A stretch of 64,000 nt of DNA from Anniella stebbinsi (taxonomy: Eukaryota; Chordata; Lepidosauria; Squamata; Anniellidae), in NCBI GenBank assembly GCA_029215795.1, contig JARDYH010000001.1:230667654-230731653 (forward strand), given 5' to 3'. The notes beneath the pieces are model-generated. The model was not told the origin of the DNA. It saw only the letters and a list, made by a program, of their open reading frames with translations, and ran no database searches. Positions within the stretch are counted from its first letter, which is position 1; the number at the start of each line of letters is the position of its first letter. Of the stretch, positions 10,815 through 21,763 are shown one piece after another. Both the position numbers and the translations under genes were made by a program.

Positions 10815-11951
10815 TTCAAGATACTCCTACTCTTTTCATTGTGAAGTTTGCCCTTTTGGTAGTTCGTTTTTTTCCAAAGAATATGATTGCGTTTCCTTTT
10901 AGTTTATTCTTAAGATTAAAAAAGAGAGGTCATCCAGACAAAACTGCTGTGTAAAGAGTTTTTAAAAGATAATTTTGATTAAATGACTAGAGAAGGGAAG
11001 AAATTAAACCAGGTGGTCATGAAAATGAGCCTCCAGACGGTTGTAATTATATAAACCCAGAAGAGAATGGGGAGGGGTTGAAAAATCATTGTTTACGAAT
11101 AGTTCTCAAACACAGAATCTTCATCTTCACCATTGTGACAGTGCTGGGGAAAAAATGGATAATGGTCCGAAGGCTAAATTATTTTGATGGCTTCTTCATA
11201 GGAAAATTGTATACTACATGGATGTCCTAGGTTGAATTGCAGAGCCTAACAAATGGTGCTAAGATTTAGTTATAAAAGGCCTTTAATTAGTAAAGGGTTT
11301 TAGTCTTGCTGCCCTCCTTAACGGCTGCTTTGGTGTGAAGGAGGCCAACCTCAGCACTGTGTAAAGGAATAAGTGCTGTTCTGCTATATGACTTTTCTAC
11401 AATTCTATACTGGATGGGTTTTTTTGGTTTGGTTTTTTTTTAAAGCTAGCACATGAGCCAACATATCCAATTATCTCCATTATGATGCATCTCTATAATG
11501 GCTGCATATGGACGATCAACTCCTGTTACACATTTCTGTTTACTTGTAATGAGCACTCTGAGGAAATGGGAGGGAGGAGCCTGAAGAACAGTGGAGCCTT
11601 TAAGGGGTCCCAAGTGGAAACTGGATATTGCATTAATCCTAAAGGTCTAATGCAAGCATATCCAGACAGTGATCATTAAACGTTACTTGTGTGACCCAGA
11701 TTCTGTCAAATTCCTTTTCACTGACTGATGACTATTGTTACATCCACTAAAGCCAATCTTGAAAATAGTTTGCAGATGTTGTTATGCTTTTGAGGACACA
11801 GCAGAACTCTGCCTTGAGAGTGTCACTCTGGCTTGTTTGAATGCAAGCTTTTTCTCAAATGCTTCATTTTTGAAGTATTATTTCCCACAGAAATTCCAGA
11901 TATATTGCCACCATAATATGCTTTTTGATTGATGCGATGGTATGCTTAAGG

Positions 11952-11959
11952 CAGTATTA
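11952..11959 (+). promoter_or_regulatory. miR-200b/c/429 8-mer seed match
   Basis: CAGTATTA is a perfect 8-mer match to the miR-200b/c/429 seed (AAUACUG plus A opposite base 1). RND3 is a reported miR-200b target in human cells. The match is direct; function in this species is inferred. Confidence 0.55.
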
Positions 11960-12097
11960 TTAAAAAAAAAAGTAGCTGGCAAGTGCTTTCTGTATTTAAG
12001 TATTGTACAAAGAAAAAAATAAGTTAACTGTTTCAACAGAACATCCATCACTTTTTAACAAATGTCAGTCACTTTGTATGTTTGGTTATTGTTTCTG

Positions 12098-12104
12098 CAG
12101 TATT
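12098..12104 (+). promoter_or_regulatory. miR-200b/c/429 7-mer seed match
   Basis: CAGTATT is a 7-mer match lying 146 bp after the 8-mer site and about 20 bp before the poly(A) signal. Confidence 0.5.
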
Positions 12105-12121
12105 TATTTTTTTTTCTTTTA

Positions 12122-12127
12122 AATAAA
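12122..12127 (+). promoter_or_regulatory. RND3: RND3 distal poly(A) signal
   Basis: AATAAA is followed after about 25-50 bp by a GU-rich tract (TTGTGTGCTGTTTTATGTTG), the usual arrangement for cleavage and polyadenylation. A further AATAAA at 12777-12782 could serve a minor longer transcript. Confidence 0.75.
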
Positions 12128-12145
12128 AATGTTTAGTCGTTGATT

Positions 12146-13375
12146 AAATCTCTACTTGTGTGCTGTTTTATGTTGTCAACTAGTTGTTTTTCTCAGGCTG
12201 CAAGCCCTATTGTACACAGCAGGACATCTGAGTAAATGTGCTTTTGGCATTTGATTGGTATCCTGAGTAAGCTTACATGGATTTTCACTTACATCCACAC
12301 CCAAGCTTTGGATAGCGATGCCTTCACATGCTACTACTTAAAAAAAAAAGATTTTATTAATTTCCTCCCTGCAAAAAGACAAGAAAATTATATCAAGTTT
12401 AAAGTTGTTGACAGTAATACTTTTAACATCCCCCCTCCCCGCTTTCCAGGCAAAAAGATGTGTAAATTCATTGGCCGCTTGGAGATTTTATATATGGTTC
12501 TTCATAATACCAAATTTTATTTGGAGAACAATCCTATGCCCCCCTAGATAGCATCTGGAGCATGATAGGAAGCTGTGGATCATCTCTACAATTGTACATA
12601 ATAGATCTTCCCTCCACTGCCACAAAAAGCTTCCATTTCAAGGTTGCAACTGCAGGAAAAAGGGGGAATCTTCAAAAATTATCTTCCACCTTACATTTAC
12701 AGGAGCTTCCACTAGGGTCAAAGTCCTCCATGAAGAAAAAGGTCACAAGGGACACAATCAATTCTATCTATATATAAATAAAATGTAAATAGCATAGTTG
12801 AACTTCCAAAAGTTATGGTATTACTGGGGGTTATAAAGGTGCAGGGAAAACAATATACTTTGGTTTGTTACAGGATTAAAAGATGTAAGAAACAGCTGAA
12901 TATATAGTTATAAAAGTCAAAGAAGAAGAGCTTCATGCAAAATCTTTTCTGTGGTTTTTGCCCATTAGCCAAAGCATTTTATTCATTATTTGTATTTACA
13001 TCCTGTCCCACAGCCTGAAGATGGACTCTGGCCACTAAATTTTAAATGCCATGTCCTCGTTCTTGCCTTCATTGCAGCAGGATATTTTGTTATAGATGCC
13101 ATTGAAAAGGTCCCACATTAGAGGGGTATTCCTGAGTCTTCTGGCTGTAACACTCTAAATGAAGTGTGGATAACAGGACATTTAACACTGCTTTGCCACT
13201 TTGTAATATTTGAATACCAAGTTCTTTCTAATCTTTTGTCAAATTTGCATTGTTACAAGTGTTATATATAGCATATTGAAGATGCACAGTCACTGAGGAA
13301 GATGTTTGAAATGGTTTAGTACAAACCGGTATTACCGTTTGTGTATTGTGTGTACTCGATGTGTATTGTATGTAC
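12146..13375. other. Intergenic, nothing recognised
   Basis: AT-rich sequence downstream of RND3. It could include a readthrough or extended 3' UTR to the AATAAA at 12777. No exon, SINE or TIR element was identified. Confidence 0.5.
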
Positions 13376-13510
13376 TTGACATTTTCCAACACTACCTGTT
13401 TAACTGTATCTGAATATTCATTTTGTGGATACAACAAATGTGTTTTGTATTCGACAGTTTCTAACACTACTAGTTTAATAGTATCTGAATATTCATCTTG
13501 TGGATTCATC
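13376..13510. repeat. Tandem duplication, period about 75 bp
   Basis: Two diverged units, 13376-13434 and 13451-13510. Both hold CTAACACTAC/CCAACACTAC, TATCTGAATATTCAT and CTTGTGGAT/TTTGTGGAT. A third degraded unit may follow near 13585 (CAACACTATTGTTGAACTGG). Confidence 0.75.
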
Positions 13511-13979
13511 ATTTTGTGTATCCAATACGCTGATTATTAATTGTTGAACAGGTTCCTATAACATTCAGATTGTGTAGTCAACACTTTGACAACACTATTG
13601 TTGAACTGGAATGTTTAATATCCAGGGTAAATATCACTGTTAAATTCAAATAAATGTCCTTCTAGCATGCATGAATGTTTATATAATATGCAATGTGTGA
13701 TATAGCAGATCACAGTAGTTAAACAGGTCCAGACTCATATCGGTGGATCCACTTTGGTGTGTTTTTGTTTTAAGTGTGAGGACTGCCAGCCAGATACCTG
13801 CAAAGGGTGTGTGCATGTGTGGGAGAGAGGGAGAGAGGGGGGGCTGGTTGGTGTAAAGCAACACAACAGCAAAGCAACAAAGAGGCTCTGGATCCAGTCT
13901 TCAGTTTAAATATTTAAGCAGTATTGCATACATTGTTAAAGCAGCACGTAAACAAGACATTTGCAACCCAGGATCCCAT

Positions 13980-14207
13980 CAATGTAAATCAATGCATTGT
14001 ATTACCTGGTTACCTCCAAGAAACCACTTCTTTTAGGTGCACAGATATTAACAAAACTTATTGCATGAGACAGCTGATAACATGTGATTCCACTAATGTG
14101 ATTTATTTAATTGAATGTTTTAAAAATGGGTGTCATCTCAATATATAGGGAAAACTATAATGGACCTAAGAACAAGATTCCGTAACCACAAATCTGTGAT
14201 TCTTACC
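13980..14207 (+). mobile_element. Penelope-like retroelement fragment, GIY-YIG endonuclease region (left part)
   Basis: Translated forward, 13924-14148 reads through TYCMRQLITCDSTNVIYLIE, the entry to a GIY-YIG domain of Penelope-like elements. After a one-base frame change near 14125 the sequence continues QYIGKTIMDLRTRFRNHKSV, the second half of the motif, up to 14207. Penelope-like elements pair a telomerase-related reverse transcriptase with this nuclease. Only the nuclease end remains, with a frameshift, so it is inactive. It is split by the MITE at 14208. Confidence 0.8.
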
Positions 14208-14526
14208 TAGGCTGACCATCTGAAAAGGAGGACAGGGCTCATATAACTTTAACAGTTGTAGAGAAAAGGGAATTTCAACCAGTGTCATTTGTATGCAATT
14301 AGTTCCTGGTGATATTCCCTCTTCATCACAACAGTTAAAGTTGCAGAGCCCTGCCTTCTTTTGTATATGGTCACTCTAGTATAGTGCCTGCACCTTTAGC
14401 AGTTGTGATGAAGAGGGAATTTCACCAGAAACTAATTGCATACAAATGACACCTGCTGAAATTCCCTTTTCTCTACAACTGTTAAAGTTATATGAGCCCT
14501 GTCCTCCTTTTCAGATGGTCAGCCTA
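14208..14526. mobile_element. Foldback hAT-like MITE, TAGGGTGACC family, copy 2, inside a Penelope-like element
   Basis: The ends are TAGGCTGACCATCTG and CAGATGGTCAGCCTA. TCTTACC flanks both sides (14201-14207 and 14527-14533), a direct target duplication. Internally a complete single unit ends GGTCACTCTAG near 14380 and an inverted second unit follows, making a head-to-head dimer. Confidence 0.85.
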
Positions 14527-14790
14527 TCTTACCAAAAATGCCAAAGCAATCTGTTGCAAGCCATTTTAACTCACCTGCATAGTCTCTCAGACCTACATTG
14601 GCTTCCAATTGAACAAAGGACACTGACATGCTTGTCAAAAAGGAAAACCTCTGGATCTACAAACTCAGAACTCCTAGTCCATATGGACTTAAACTGGAGG
14701 ATACCTCTGGTTTGTTTGTTTTCTCTTTAGGAAATTTCATCTGCCGGTATTCCAACTGCCACTCTTGGTATCCATTTAACAACACATCTA
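14527..14790 (+). mobile_element. Penelope-like retroelement fragment (right part, C-terminal tail)
   Basis: If the MITE and one copy of TCTTACC are removed, the reading frame of the GIY-YIG part continues without shift into TKNAKAICCKPF. Farther on, in another frame, ENLWIYKLRTPSPYGLKLED resembles the conserved C-terminus of Penelope-like proteins (typically FWIYKLRTLSPNGLN-like). Stops and frame changes show decay. Confidence 0.7.
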
Positions 14791-14978
14791 CTGATGAGGG
14801 TGGGAGTCAAAACATTTAGCTCTAAATATATTTTAAAAGTACTCTGTTGTTAGTCTATCTATCTTTGTCATATATGTATGCGTGTCCTTTTCCACTCTGG
14901 CGCCTTCAACAGAGTGGAGGAGATTTCTCATGAGAGCCACGTCTTCTGTATTCTATTATGAGGGTGTAGCATGAGAGA

Positions 14979-15150
14979 GGCCATAGTTCAGTGGTAGAGC
15001 AGATGCCTTCCATGCAGAAGGTCCCCAAATCAATCTCCCGCTAAATGGAGCAGGTAGCAGATGAGTGGAAGCACCATCAGCTGAGAGTAGACTTTACCGG
15101 CCTCAATAGACCAATGGCCTGCCTCTCTATAAGGTAGTTTCATATATTCA
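14979..15150 (+). mobile_element. tRNA-derived SINE
   Basis: The A-box region GTTCAGTGGTAGAGCAGATG is followed by CATGCAGAAGGTCCC and a degenerate B-box. The body AGACCAATGGCCTGCCTC and the end ATAAGGTAGTTTCATAT match the family at 4955. Confidence 0.75.
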
Positions 15151-15667
15151 GAAGTGCTGCTTATCCATTCCCTTTGAGTCTAGCCTCCCCAAGACTTGTT
15201 AGCAATTAAAATGTCCTGCCTGTGTCTGCTTAGTTAAAAGAACCTTGCATTGAGCCTCAGGTCAAGCTATGTGTTTTGTTAATTGTGTAGCGTGTAGCTG
15301 AGCCTATTGTTTTATTTTACTTTAGCATAAATGTGAGTGAGCCCAATTTGGATTAGGACCAGCGTGTGTGTGTGGGGGGGGTTAAACTCCCCACCTATTC
15401 GCTTGCCAAAATTCCACACATATATAGGGATTAAAAAGGAATCTCCATTGCCCCCCCATTTTTAAGAATCCCTGAACGATGGGGTGAAATTTTGGTAAAC
15501 AAACAGGGGAGGGGGAGGTTTATTTCTCCCCTCCCACTGCAGACTGGTCCTGATCCAAATTGGGGATCCAACTAGATACGAGAACATTCATGCAATTAAT
15601 CATGTGAAAGACTTTTAAAAAGTAAGTAGCAGGCATGGAGGCATGATATGGGGACTTTAAACACGCA

Positions 15668-15797
15668 GGGAAAGCCCCATGGTGGCTGTGGATCTGCATC
15701 CCGTCGGTTAGACGATGCAAGCGCAGCTTCACAGCCACTGCGGGGCTTCCCTGTGATGCTGCGTATCGAAAAAGTTGGTATTTACCCCAACTTTTTC
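15668..15797. repeat. Double hairpin repeat, copy 1
   Basis: A first inverted repeat pairs GGGAAAGCCCCATGGTGGCT (15668-) with the complement ending CGGGGCTTCCC (15751). A second pairs GAAAAAGTTGG (15768-15778) with CCAACTTTTTC (15787-15797), with TACCCC in the loop. The second hairpin recurs with TACCCCAACTTTTTT at 62385. It is probably a MITE remnant. Confidence 0.6.
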
Positions 15798-16539
15798 AAA
15801 GGGAGTGATGTCAACACAGCACTTCTTCCACTATGTAAAGTCACTCCACGGCTAATCTGGGGCTAACCCAGGAGCTGAGCCTTGTGGAAGGTGACCAGCT
15901 ATTGGTCACCTTCCACCAGGAAGAGGCAAGGGCAACTCCAGGACACAGATGGCTGCCCAGAAACCCTGTGCTCCCTCCTCGGCATCAGGATTACCCACCA
16001 CCGTCATGGGAGAGGAAAACCATAGGATTGAGGTGGGAGGCAGCACCAACCAGGTGCTGTGAAGATACCCACCCCCCAGATTGGGATCTTGGCATGAGGG
16101 TAGTGGGGTTTTAACCCTTTGTCTCCCACTGTAGTTCTGCTCCAGATCGCCCCTCTGTTATGCCCATTGTTTTCTTTCTTTTTTAAATTGCTAATGGTGC
16201 GGATAGTGTGCTGTTTTTCTCTGTCTAGTATTTCTGAATTACAAAATTAAAAAGGCCCTGTCACAATCTTGCTATACCATTAGAAAAGAAAAGATTGCTC
16301 ATTTATTTATACATGCTTTACACACTACTTAATCAATCAGAGCCAGTAAGATAACTTAGGATGCAATCCTTTGCATGTTCAGGCAGAAAAAAGTCCTATA
16401 ATTACCAGCATTCCCTAGTCAGACTGTTTTCTGTCTAAACATGCAGAGGACTTGGCCCTTACATACTAAACATACCAAAGAATGCAACTGGCAGTTACAA
16501 GAAGTTGATCATTGTGGGTATAATAAATACTACTATGAC

Positions 16540-17143
16540 CTCTATCACACCCATTTTCCCCCTGATTTGCTTCCGCGTTTTGCTGGAGCACATCAAGCTT
16601 ATGATCCCTTTCACCTAAATAGCTTCTCTTTCGCTCTTTCGCTTGTTTGCTCTTCCGCTCCGCTCCGCTCCACTCCACCCCTCCCCTTCTCGTTCTCCCT
16701 CCAGACAGATCTTGTCAGATAGGTACTTCAACCAGACCGCCTTTCTGCCAGGCAAAAATGGAACGACCCTTTAGTCTGGCTCTTTGGGGGCATCGAGGGA
16801 GTACAATCCTGTCTCTGCAGAGATTCAGGCATTGTATGATTAAAAAAACGCTTTCGAGCCTGGGATGCAAGGTTTGGGATTTATATTGAGGCTTGGAGCT
16901 GGCTGCTGGGAGAGATCACTTTTCCCTGCCAGGACCTGATGCAATCCATTCAAGCCCCCAGTTCTTTTAAAACTACATGGAGACTTAGGGCGCATTAAAT
17001 GTGCTTAGGGAAAATAATTCAGACTTAGGAAAGGCTGCGGAAGAGGCGGGGTGTCAGCAGGCACAGCATTATGTGAGTACCATGCTGCAAATCTGCACAC
17101 CAGGCATAGTAAGAGTGCACTAAATCACTGGTGTGATGGAGCT
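16540..17143. mobile_element. TIR element, GCTCCATCACACC family, copy 1
   Basis: The left end CTCTATCACACCCATTTT matches, inverted, the right end CACTGGTGTGATGGAGC. A pyrimidine-rich CCCCTTCTCGTTCTCCCTCC segment is shared with the copy at 36248. No transposase frame is present and no clear target duplication was resolved. Confidence 0.7.
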
Positions 17144-17829
17144 TATCTCAGTCTCGTAGGGAATACTTTGGGGTTCATGCAAGCTGTTTTCTGTTTTAAA
17201 TGGAATTGACATAGATTGATTGGAATTCTGAAGGAATTTCATCACTTACCTTTTTCCTCTTTCTTTTTTTTTAGCTAGACTTAATAAAGACTTTCCAATT
17301 TCTGTCTTTTCATTCAATGGCTTTGCATTTTGCAAAGGAGAATTAACTGCTGGGATCCATTGATTTCAATGAAATTTACTTCCAAGGAAGTGGGTCTGCA
17401 TCAGAACTTTATAGCCTAATTCCTCTGGGTACAGTACTGTCAAACAAAAGCCCAGGATAACAGGTAGGGCTTTGCGAGATTGTCATGCCTATACAGTACT
17501 GTGGGCTGGCACTATTACAAGAGTAACAGCCACCATTGCCAGATGTAGAATCAGGTAGAGCAGTTGCATGGTACCAAATTAATAGCGACCATTTATAACA
17601 GGATTGCAGCTGACAGGTAATCACAGCTGGTCAGACATTACTTCACTTATTAATCATAGGACACCTCTAGCTAAATCAGCACAAACACATCATTGCTACA
17701 AGTATCTATTTGATCAAACGGTGGGGAAATGTTCCTCTCAAATCCCGTTTAGGGCTCTGGAGCCAAACATGGCCACTTTCCCGTTATTAGCCAACTCCCT
17801 GCCAAACATAAGCTGTCTTCTCTTTGAAA
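17144..17829. other. Intergenic, nothing recognised
   Basis: Mostly unique-looking sequence. No exon or transposon end was identified. Confidence 0.45.
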
Positions 17830-17858
17830 ATAAATAAATAAATAAATAAATAAATAAA
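17830..17858. repeat. (TAAA)n microsatellite
   Basis: Seven TAAA units; this is the usual tail of an L2- or Sauria-type retroposon, though no body is evident upstream. Confidence 0.9.
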
Positions 17859-17974
17859 CCACAGTGGAGGCATTCTGGCTACCATCCTAAAACCACTTAC
17901 TAGAAAATAATCTCTACTTACCTCTGAGTAAACATGCACTGCATGTCATTTAAAGTGACATATTAAGACATATT

Positions 17975-18080
17975 CATAGGGTTGTGGGGATAAAATAGAG
18001 AGGAGGAGGATCGTGCAAGCTACCTTAGATTTCTTGGAGGGAAAAAAGCAGATATAAACACAATGATGAATAAATAAAAT
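17975..18080 (+). mobile_element. Sauria SINE 3' half
   Basis: GTTGTGGGGATAAAATAGAG, CAAGCTACCTTAGATTTCTT and AGCAGATATAAAC plus a final ATAAATAAA correspond to the 3' half of the SINE at 5268. The tRNA-like head is missing. Confidence 0.7.
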
Positions 18081-19356
18081 CAATATGAATCAATTTCTAC
18101 CCAAGCACAGACCAAAGCAAGGTGGGCAGGGAGACAGGGCACTGTATAGAAACATACTTTGTAACAAACAATGACCATCCTCCTGTATGTAAGGAGCCAG
18201 TGTCAGTCACTAAAAACAAGAAATTAGCCAAATGGTGAAGAATAAAGGACATGAGGTGATGAGATTCTGCCGGAGGGGAAAGGAGATTTAAAAGCTGGGC
18301 ATATGTGAAAACTAACGGGAGGATGTAGAAGGCTTGGAGGGTGGTGTTGAATATCAGCAGGCAAGTATGTAGAGGAGCACAAGAATTTGCACTGAGGTTT
18401 TAAATCTGCAATTCTTTTGGTTTAGAGGATATGGAATGCCCTTCTGAGATCAGGCATGCATCTACATTACTTTGTTTTTGGGCAAGCATCTCCTGACTGC
18501 TGACTAAATTCCAGGCCCTGTTTTATTGATCTATTGTTTATACTGCCACTTTTTGTATTTTGTCTTAATTTATTGTACACTACTCTGGTATCTGTTAATG
18601 TGGAGCAAACAACAACAACAACAACAATAGAAGGAACAGTCTGTAAATCACAGTGTTCAAAATTTTTGATCCAAATTATTTTAACTTATTTTATTGACTT
18701 CTTCTTTGCAGGAAGATACATGCTGGTTATAAACAAGAGGGAGTATTATGATAAAGCAATATTAAACAACAACACAAATGGAACTTTCTGAAATAATCAC
18801 ACTCTTTTTGATGTTGCTGATTGGAAAACTGCTATCCAAAGCTCACAGCAGTAACTTAAAGCTGAAATACCAGTTGTCTGCATGAATTTCTTGAACCACA
18901 CAAACGCAGACGGCGAATGAAGAAAGGCCAATATATTTCAGCTCTATTTTTGAGTTCTCTACTACCAGCCTTACCTAGCAACTATGACAGTAGCAGTTTT
19001 TCTGTATTTAAAATTGCAAGTTCCCCCCCCCCCCTCCAGCTGCATTGCCTGACTCATTTTTTTGAAAAATCTATTTTTAGAAGAGGCAATAGAAACCCTT
19101 GGCAGAACATCTTTATTTTCAAGTGGGAACCTTGACTGCTTCCAGGAGTCTTGTGCAATCCAGGAAAATGGCTTAGCCCCCCCCCCTTTTTTTCTTTTTT
19201 GGAAGAACTTGGAAAAATGGTTTGGATGGATAGAATTCCCACTGCAGTCTTTAGTCTTGAGGGTACTGTAAAGATTTTGTTTTCTACTTGATTTTCTAAG
19301 GACAGTTGTCTTTAGAACGCTTTGTCCTTACACACCCACCCGTTTTTCCCTTATTG
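18081..19356. other. Intergenic, nothing recognised
   Basis: It holds a short (CAA)n at 18608-18627 and homopolymer C runs near 19022 and 19178. No gene or intact mobile element was seen. Confidence 0.45.
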
Positions 19357-19485
19357 CAGCATTTCCCAACCTTGTTGCCTCTAGATGTAATGGACTACAA
19401 TTCCCACCATTGCCACTAGCATGCTAGGTGGAATGATGGGAGTTGTAATCCAACATATCTGGAGGTCATCAGGTTGGGGAAGGCT
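19357..19485. mobile_element. Palindromic hAT MITE
   Basis: The ends are CAGCATTTCCCAACCTTG and CAGGTTGGGGAAGGCTG. The inner arms GACTACAATTCCCACCATTG and GAATGATGGGAGTTGTAATC are mutual complements. It is non-coding. Confidence 0.75.
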
Positions 19486-19633
19486 GGTGTAGATAGTTGT
19501 TCCTTGATGTTTCTCCCTTGTGGCCTATCTGGTAACCAGAACTATAACGACCAGCCACAAAGAGCCTAATCCAACCCCTCAAGTAACAACTGCTAATCCT
19601 CTAATTGCCAACCCAGAGGAAAGAGAAGGGAGT

Positions 19634-20046
19634 GGCCACGTTCGGACAACACTTTAGGCAACGGAGGGTGGAATAGTCAACTGACAATACGTTATTGCGA
19701 AGGTACTCCCCACATGACATGTTACCCTGCTGCAGTTGTGCAGCTGAGGTTCCCTTTGAGTATGTGGATAGTAGACGCTGCACTTGAGTGACATTCCATC
19801 TGTCTGTTGCTCCTCCCTCCCTCCCTCCTCCCTCAGTCCTCCCGGGCCTATCCCAGCAGCCATTGCAAGTTGTGCTAATTGAAACAGAGCAGTCAGGGCG
19901 CTTTCTGCCGCTCTTGCCAGAGGACTCTGGGCTCCAGAAATAGTGCACTGTCAGTTGTCTGTTTCCCGCCAGATGACACAATAAGCAATGCAACTGACGA
20001 TTGCCTAATTAATCAACCATTGCTTATTGTGTAGACTGAACCCAGC
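19634..20046. mobile_element. TIR element, GGACAACAC family, copy 1
   Basis: The left end reads GCCACGTTCGGACAACAC and the inverted right end ACTGGCTGGGTTCAGTCTAC. Shared interior text with the 23474 copy includes TCCCCACATGACA, CTCCCTCAGTCCTCC and ATCCCAGCA. A 130-codon reverse open frame across it is not protein-like. Confidence 0.7.
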
Positions 20047-20679
20047 CAGTGTTTCCTCAGGCAACAATTTAGGAGAAGGAAGACCTGACCCACCAACCCC
20101 TTCCTCAATGTAGTTCTCCCATAAAATTAGTTGGGGCAGCATTCTCAAATAAATGAAGACCGGGATACATTAATTTTCCATTTAGCTGTCATGGAAGGCT
20201 TAGGCAAGAACTGTGTCTGTCCATATCAACAGAAAAGGAAACTCCTGAATCCTCCCTGAAAACCAAGTCCAGTGCCATCTAGTGTCTAAGCATATAATGA
20301 CATTAACTACACATTAGCTATCACCGCTGATAGTCAGTAATCTATGTAAATTTACTGGGATGGAAATCACACTGAGAGTAAGTGCATAGAATTGCAGCGT
20401 TTGTCTACATTAATTTATTTTTCTTTTCTTTTTTTAAGGTAGACCACTCTATGTAACTTATAAACTAGGCTTAAAATTTCCAGCATGCAGGCTCAATGGA
20501 TGGGGAAGTTAGGACCACAGGAGCAGTGGAAAGAAACTGCTCAACCTTCTGCACCATCCTAGTCTTGGCAAAACAACTTTCAGAGGCCTTGCTACTCACC
20601 AACCTCTGCAAAGCACACATGCCTCAACAGAGGAAGAATCAGTACTAGGACCTCTCTTGAGGGCTCTTGTTGCTATTGC

Positions 20680-21030
20680 CTTGGAGCCCTGCAAGTCAAA
20701 CCCGCTTGCTGGGCCGGTGCCAAAGACAGGCATGGTTGGCCCCTGCCAAACGTCCACACCTCAGGCAAGGCCCCTTCACCATTTGCAACCTGCTTGATCA
20801 CCTGTCTCCCGCTCTGTCTCAGACAATGGTGTGATGAGCAAGAGAAGCAGCAGGTGCTATGGCCTGCTTGTTTCTTGCTATGAAGCAAGCAAGTGGCAGC
20901 AATGCTGAGAGTGAGGAAGGGAACAAGAGCAGCTGGTGAGAATGTAGACTCGCTGAGGAAGTGGGCCCATTGTGGGTGTCTTGCCCAAGGGCCATCAAGA
21001 ACCTAGAGCTGACACTGACCCCATGCCTCA
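20680..21030. repeat. Unclassified interspersed repeat, copy 1
   Basis: Similar to 61040-61300: both hold CAAGCAAGTGG, AGAGTGAGGA, AGCAGCTGGTGA, GTAGACTC-CTGA and GCTGRCACTGACCCCAT in the same order. No TIRs or tail were resolved. Confidence 0.55.
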
Positions 21031-21122
21031 ACACCAGATAAGGTGCCATGAATGGATGAAGAAAATGTAGATGAAAATTCCCAAGTAGGTAGAGAATGCA
21101 TTTCCCCCATTCCTGGTGGTGC

Positions 21123-21248
21123 AATAGGGGTGTGAACCAATGGCCCTCTAGATGTTGCTGTGCGACAACTTCCATCAACCCCAGCCAGCAGGGATGATGG
21201 GAATTGTAGTCCAGGAACCTCTGGAAGGCCACAGGTTTCTCAGCCCTG
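21123..21248. mobile_element. Palindromic hAT MITE
   Basis: The near-palindrome carries CAATGGCCCTCTAGATGTTG and CTCTGGAAGGCCACAGG around GATGATGGGAATTGTAGTCC, ending AGCCCTG. Same design as 8682 and 19357. Confidence 0.65.
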
Positions 21249-21590
21249 GGCTACAGAAAGTTGTCCCTATTAGGGGTGAAAAGGAAGGGCTTCCAGACCA
21301 GAGGAGGATATTTGCAGAAGTTAATGGCCCCAGCATGTTTTTTTCTCTCAAAAAGCCTGGATTGTCTTTTCCTGGAAGGTGTTGATACATCAGCTTTGGT
21401 AGAAAAAAACTCCTTTTGTGCTGCTAAATAAGCATCCTTTGAGATTTAGGCAGCATTGAGAGGCTCTGATCCATCCCTTTTCTCATTTGTTATGTCTTTG
21501 GCAGGAATATGCGTGTTTTCAGGCCAAATCACAGTGTTGCTATGTACAGGGTGACAATCATTATTTTTCCTGAGAAGTGTGTGTGTGGTG

Positions 21591-21621
21591 GGGGGGGGAG
21601 CTCTCTCTCTCTCTCACACAC

Positions 21622-21650
<29 letters not shown>
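21591..21650. repeat. Low-complexity G-run, (CT)n, (CA)n, (GT)n
   Basis: A G-run at about 21591 is followed by (CT)n, ACACACAC and (GT)n to about 21650. The CACACACGTGTGTG junction is self-complementary. Confidence 0.9.
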
Positions 21651-21653
<3 letters not shown>

Positions 21654-21763
21654 AAATATGGCAAAGATCTGTCTTTGAAGTCTGAAGTGCCATTCATTGG
21701 CTTTTGTTGTTTCAAGCTTCATCTCCAGATTCAGACGATGAAGATTTCATACCCTGAAACACC

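Larger units (their letters stand above)
10428..12145 (+). other. RND3: RND3 3' untranslated region
   Basis: The UTR runs from the TGA at 10427 to shortly after the AATAAA at 12122. It is AU-rich toward its end and contains an ATTTA pentamer inside TATTTATTTT (12101-12110). Two miR-200b/c/429 seed matches lie in the last 200 bases. No obvious transposon interrupts it, which is notable in such a repeat-rich window and fits constraint on the UTR. The exact cleavage site is inferred. Confidence 0.8.

Noticed and set aside
14979..15030. Possible tRNA gene
   Set aside because: The A-box-like part is good, but the anticodon and acceptor stems do not fold and a SINE body follows.
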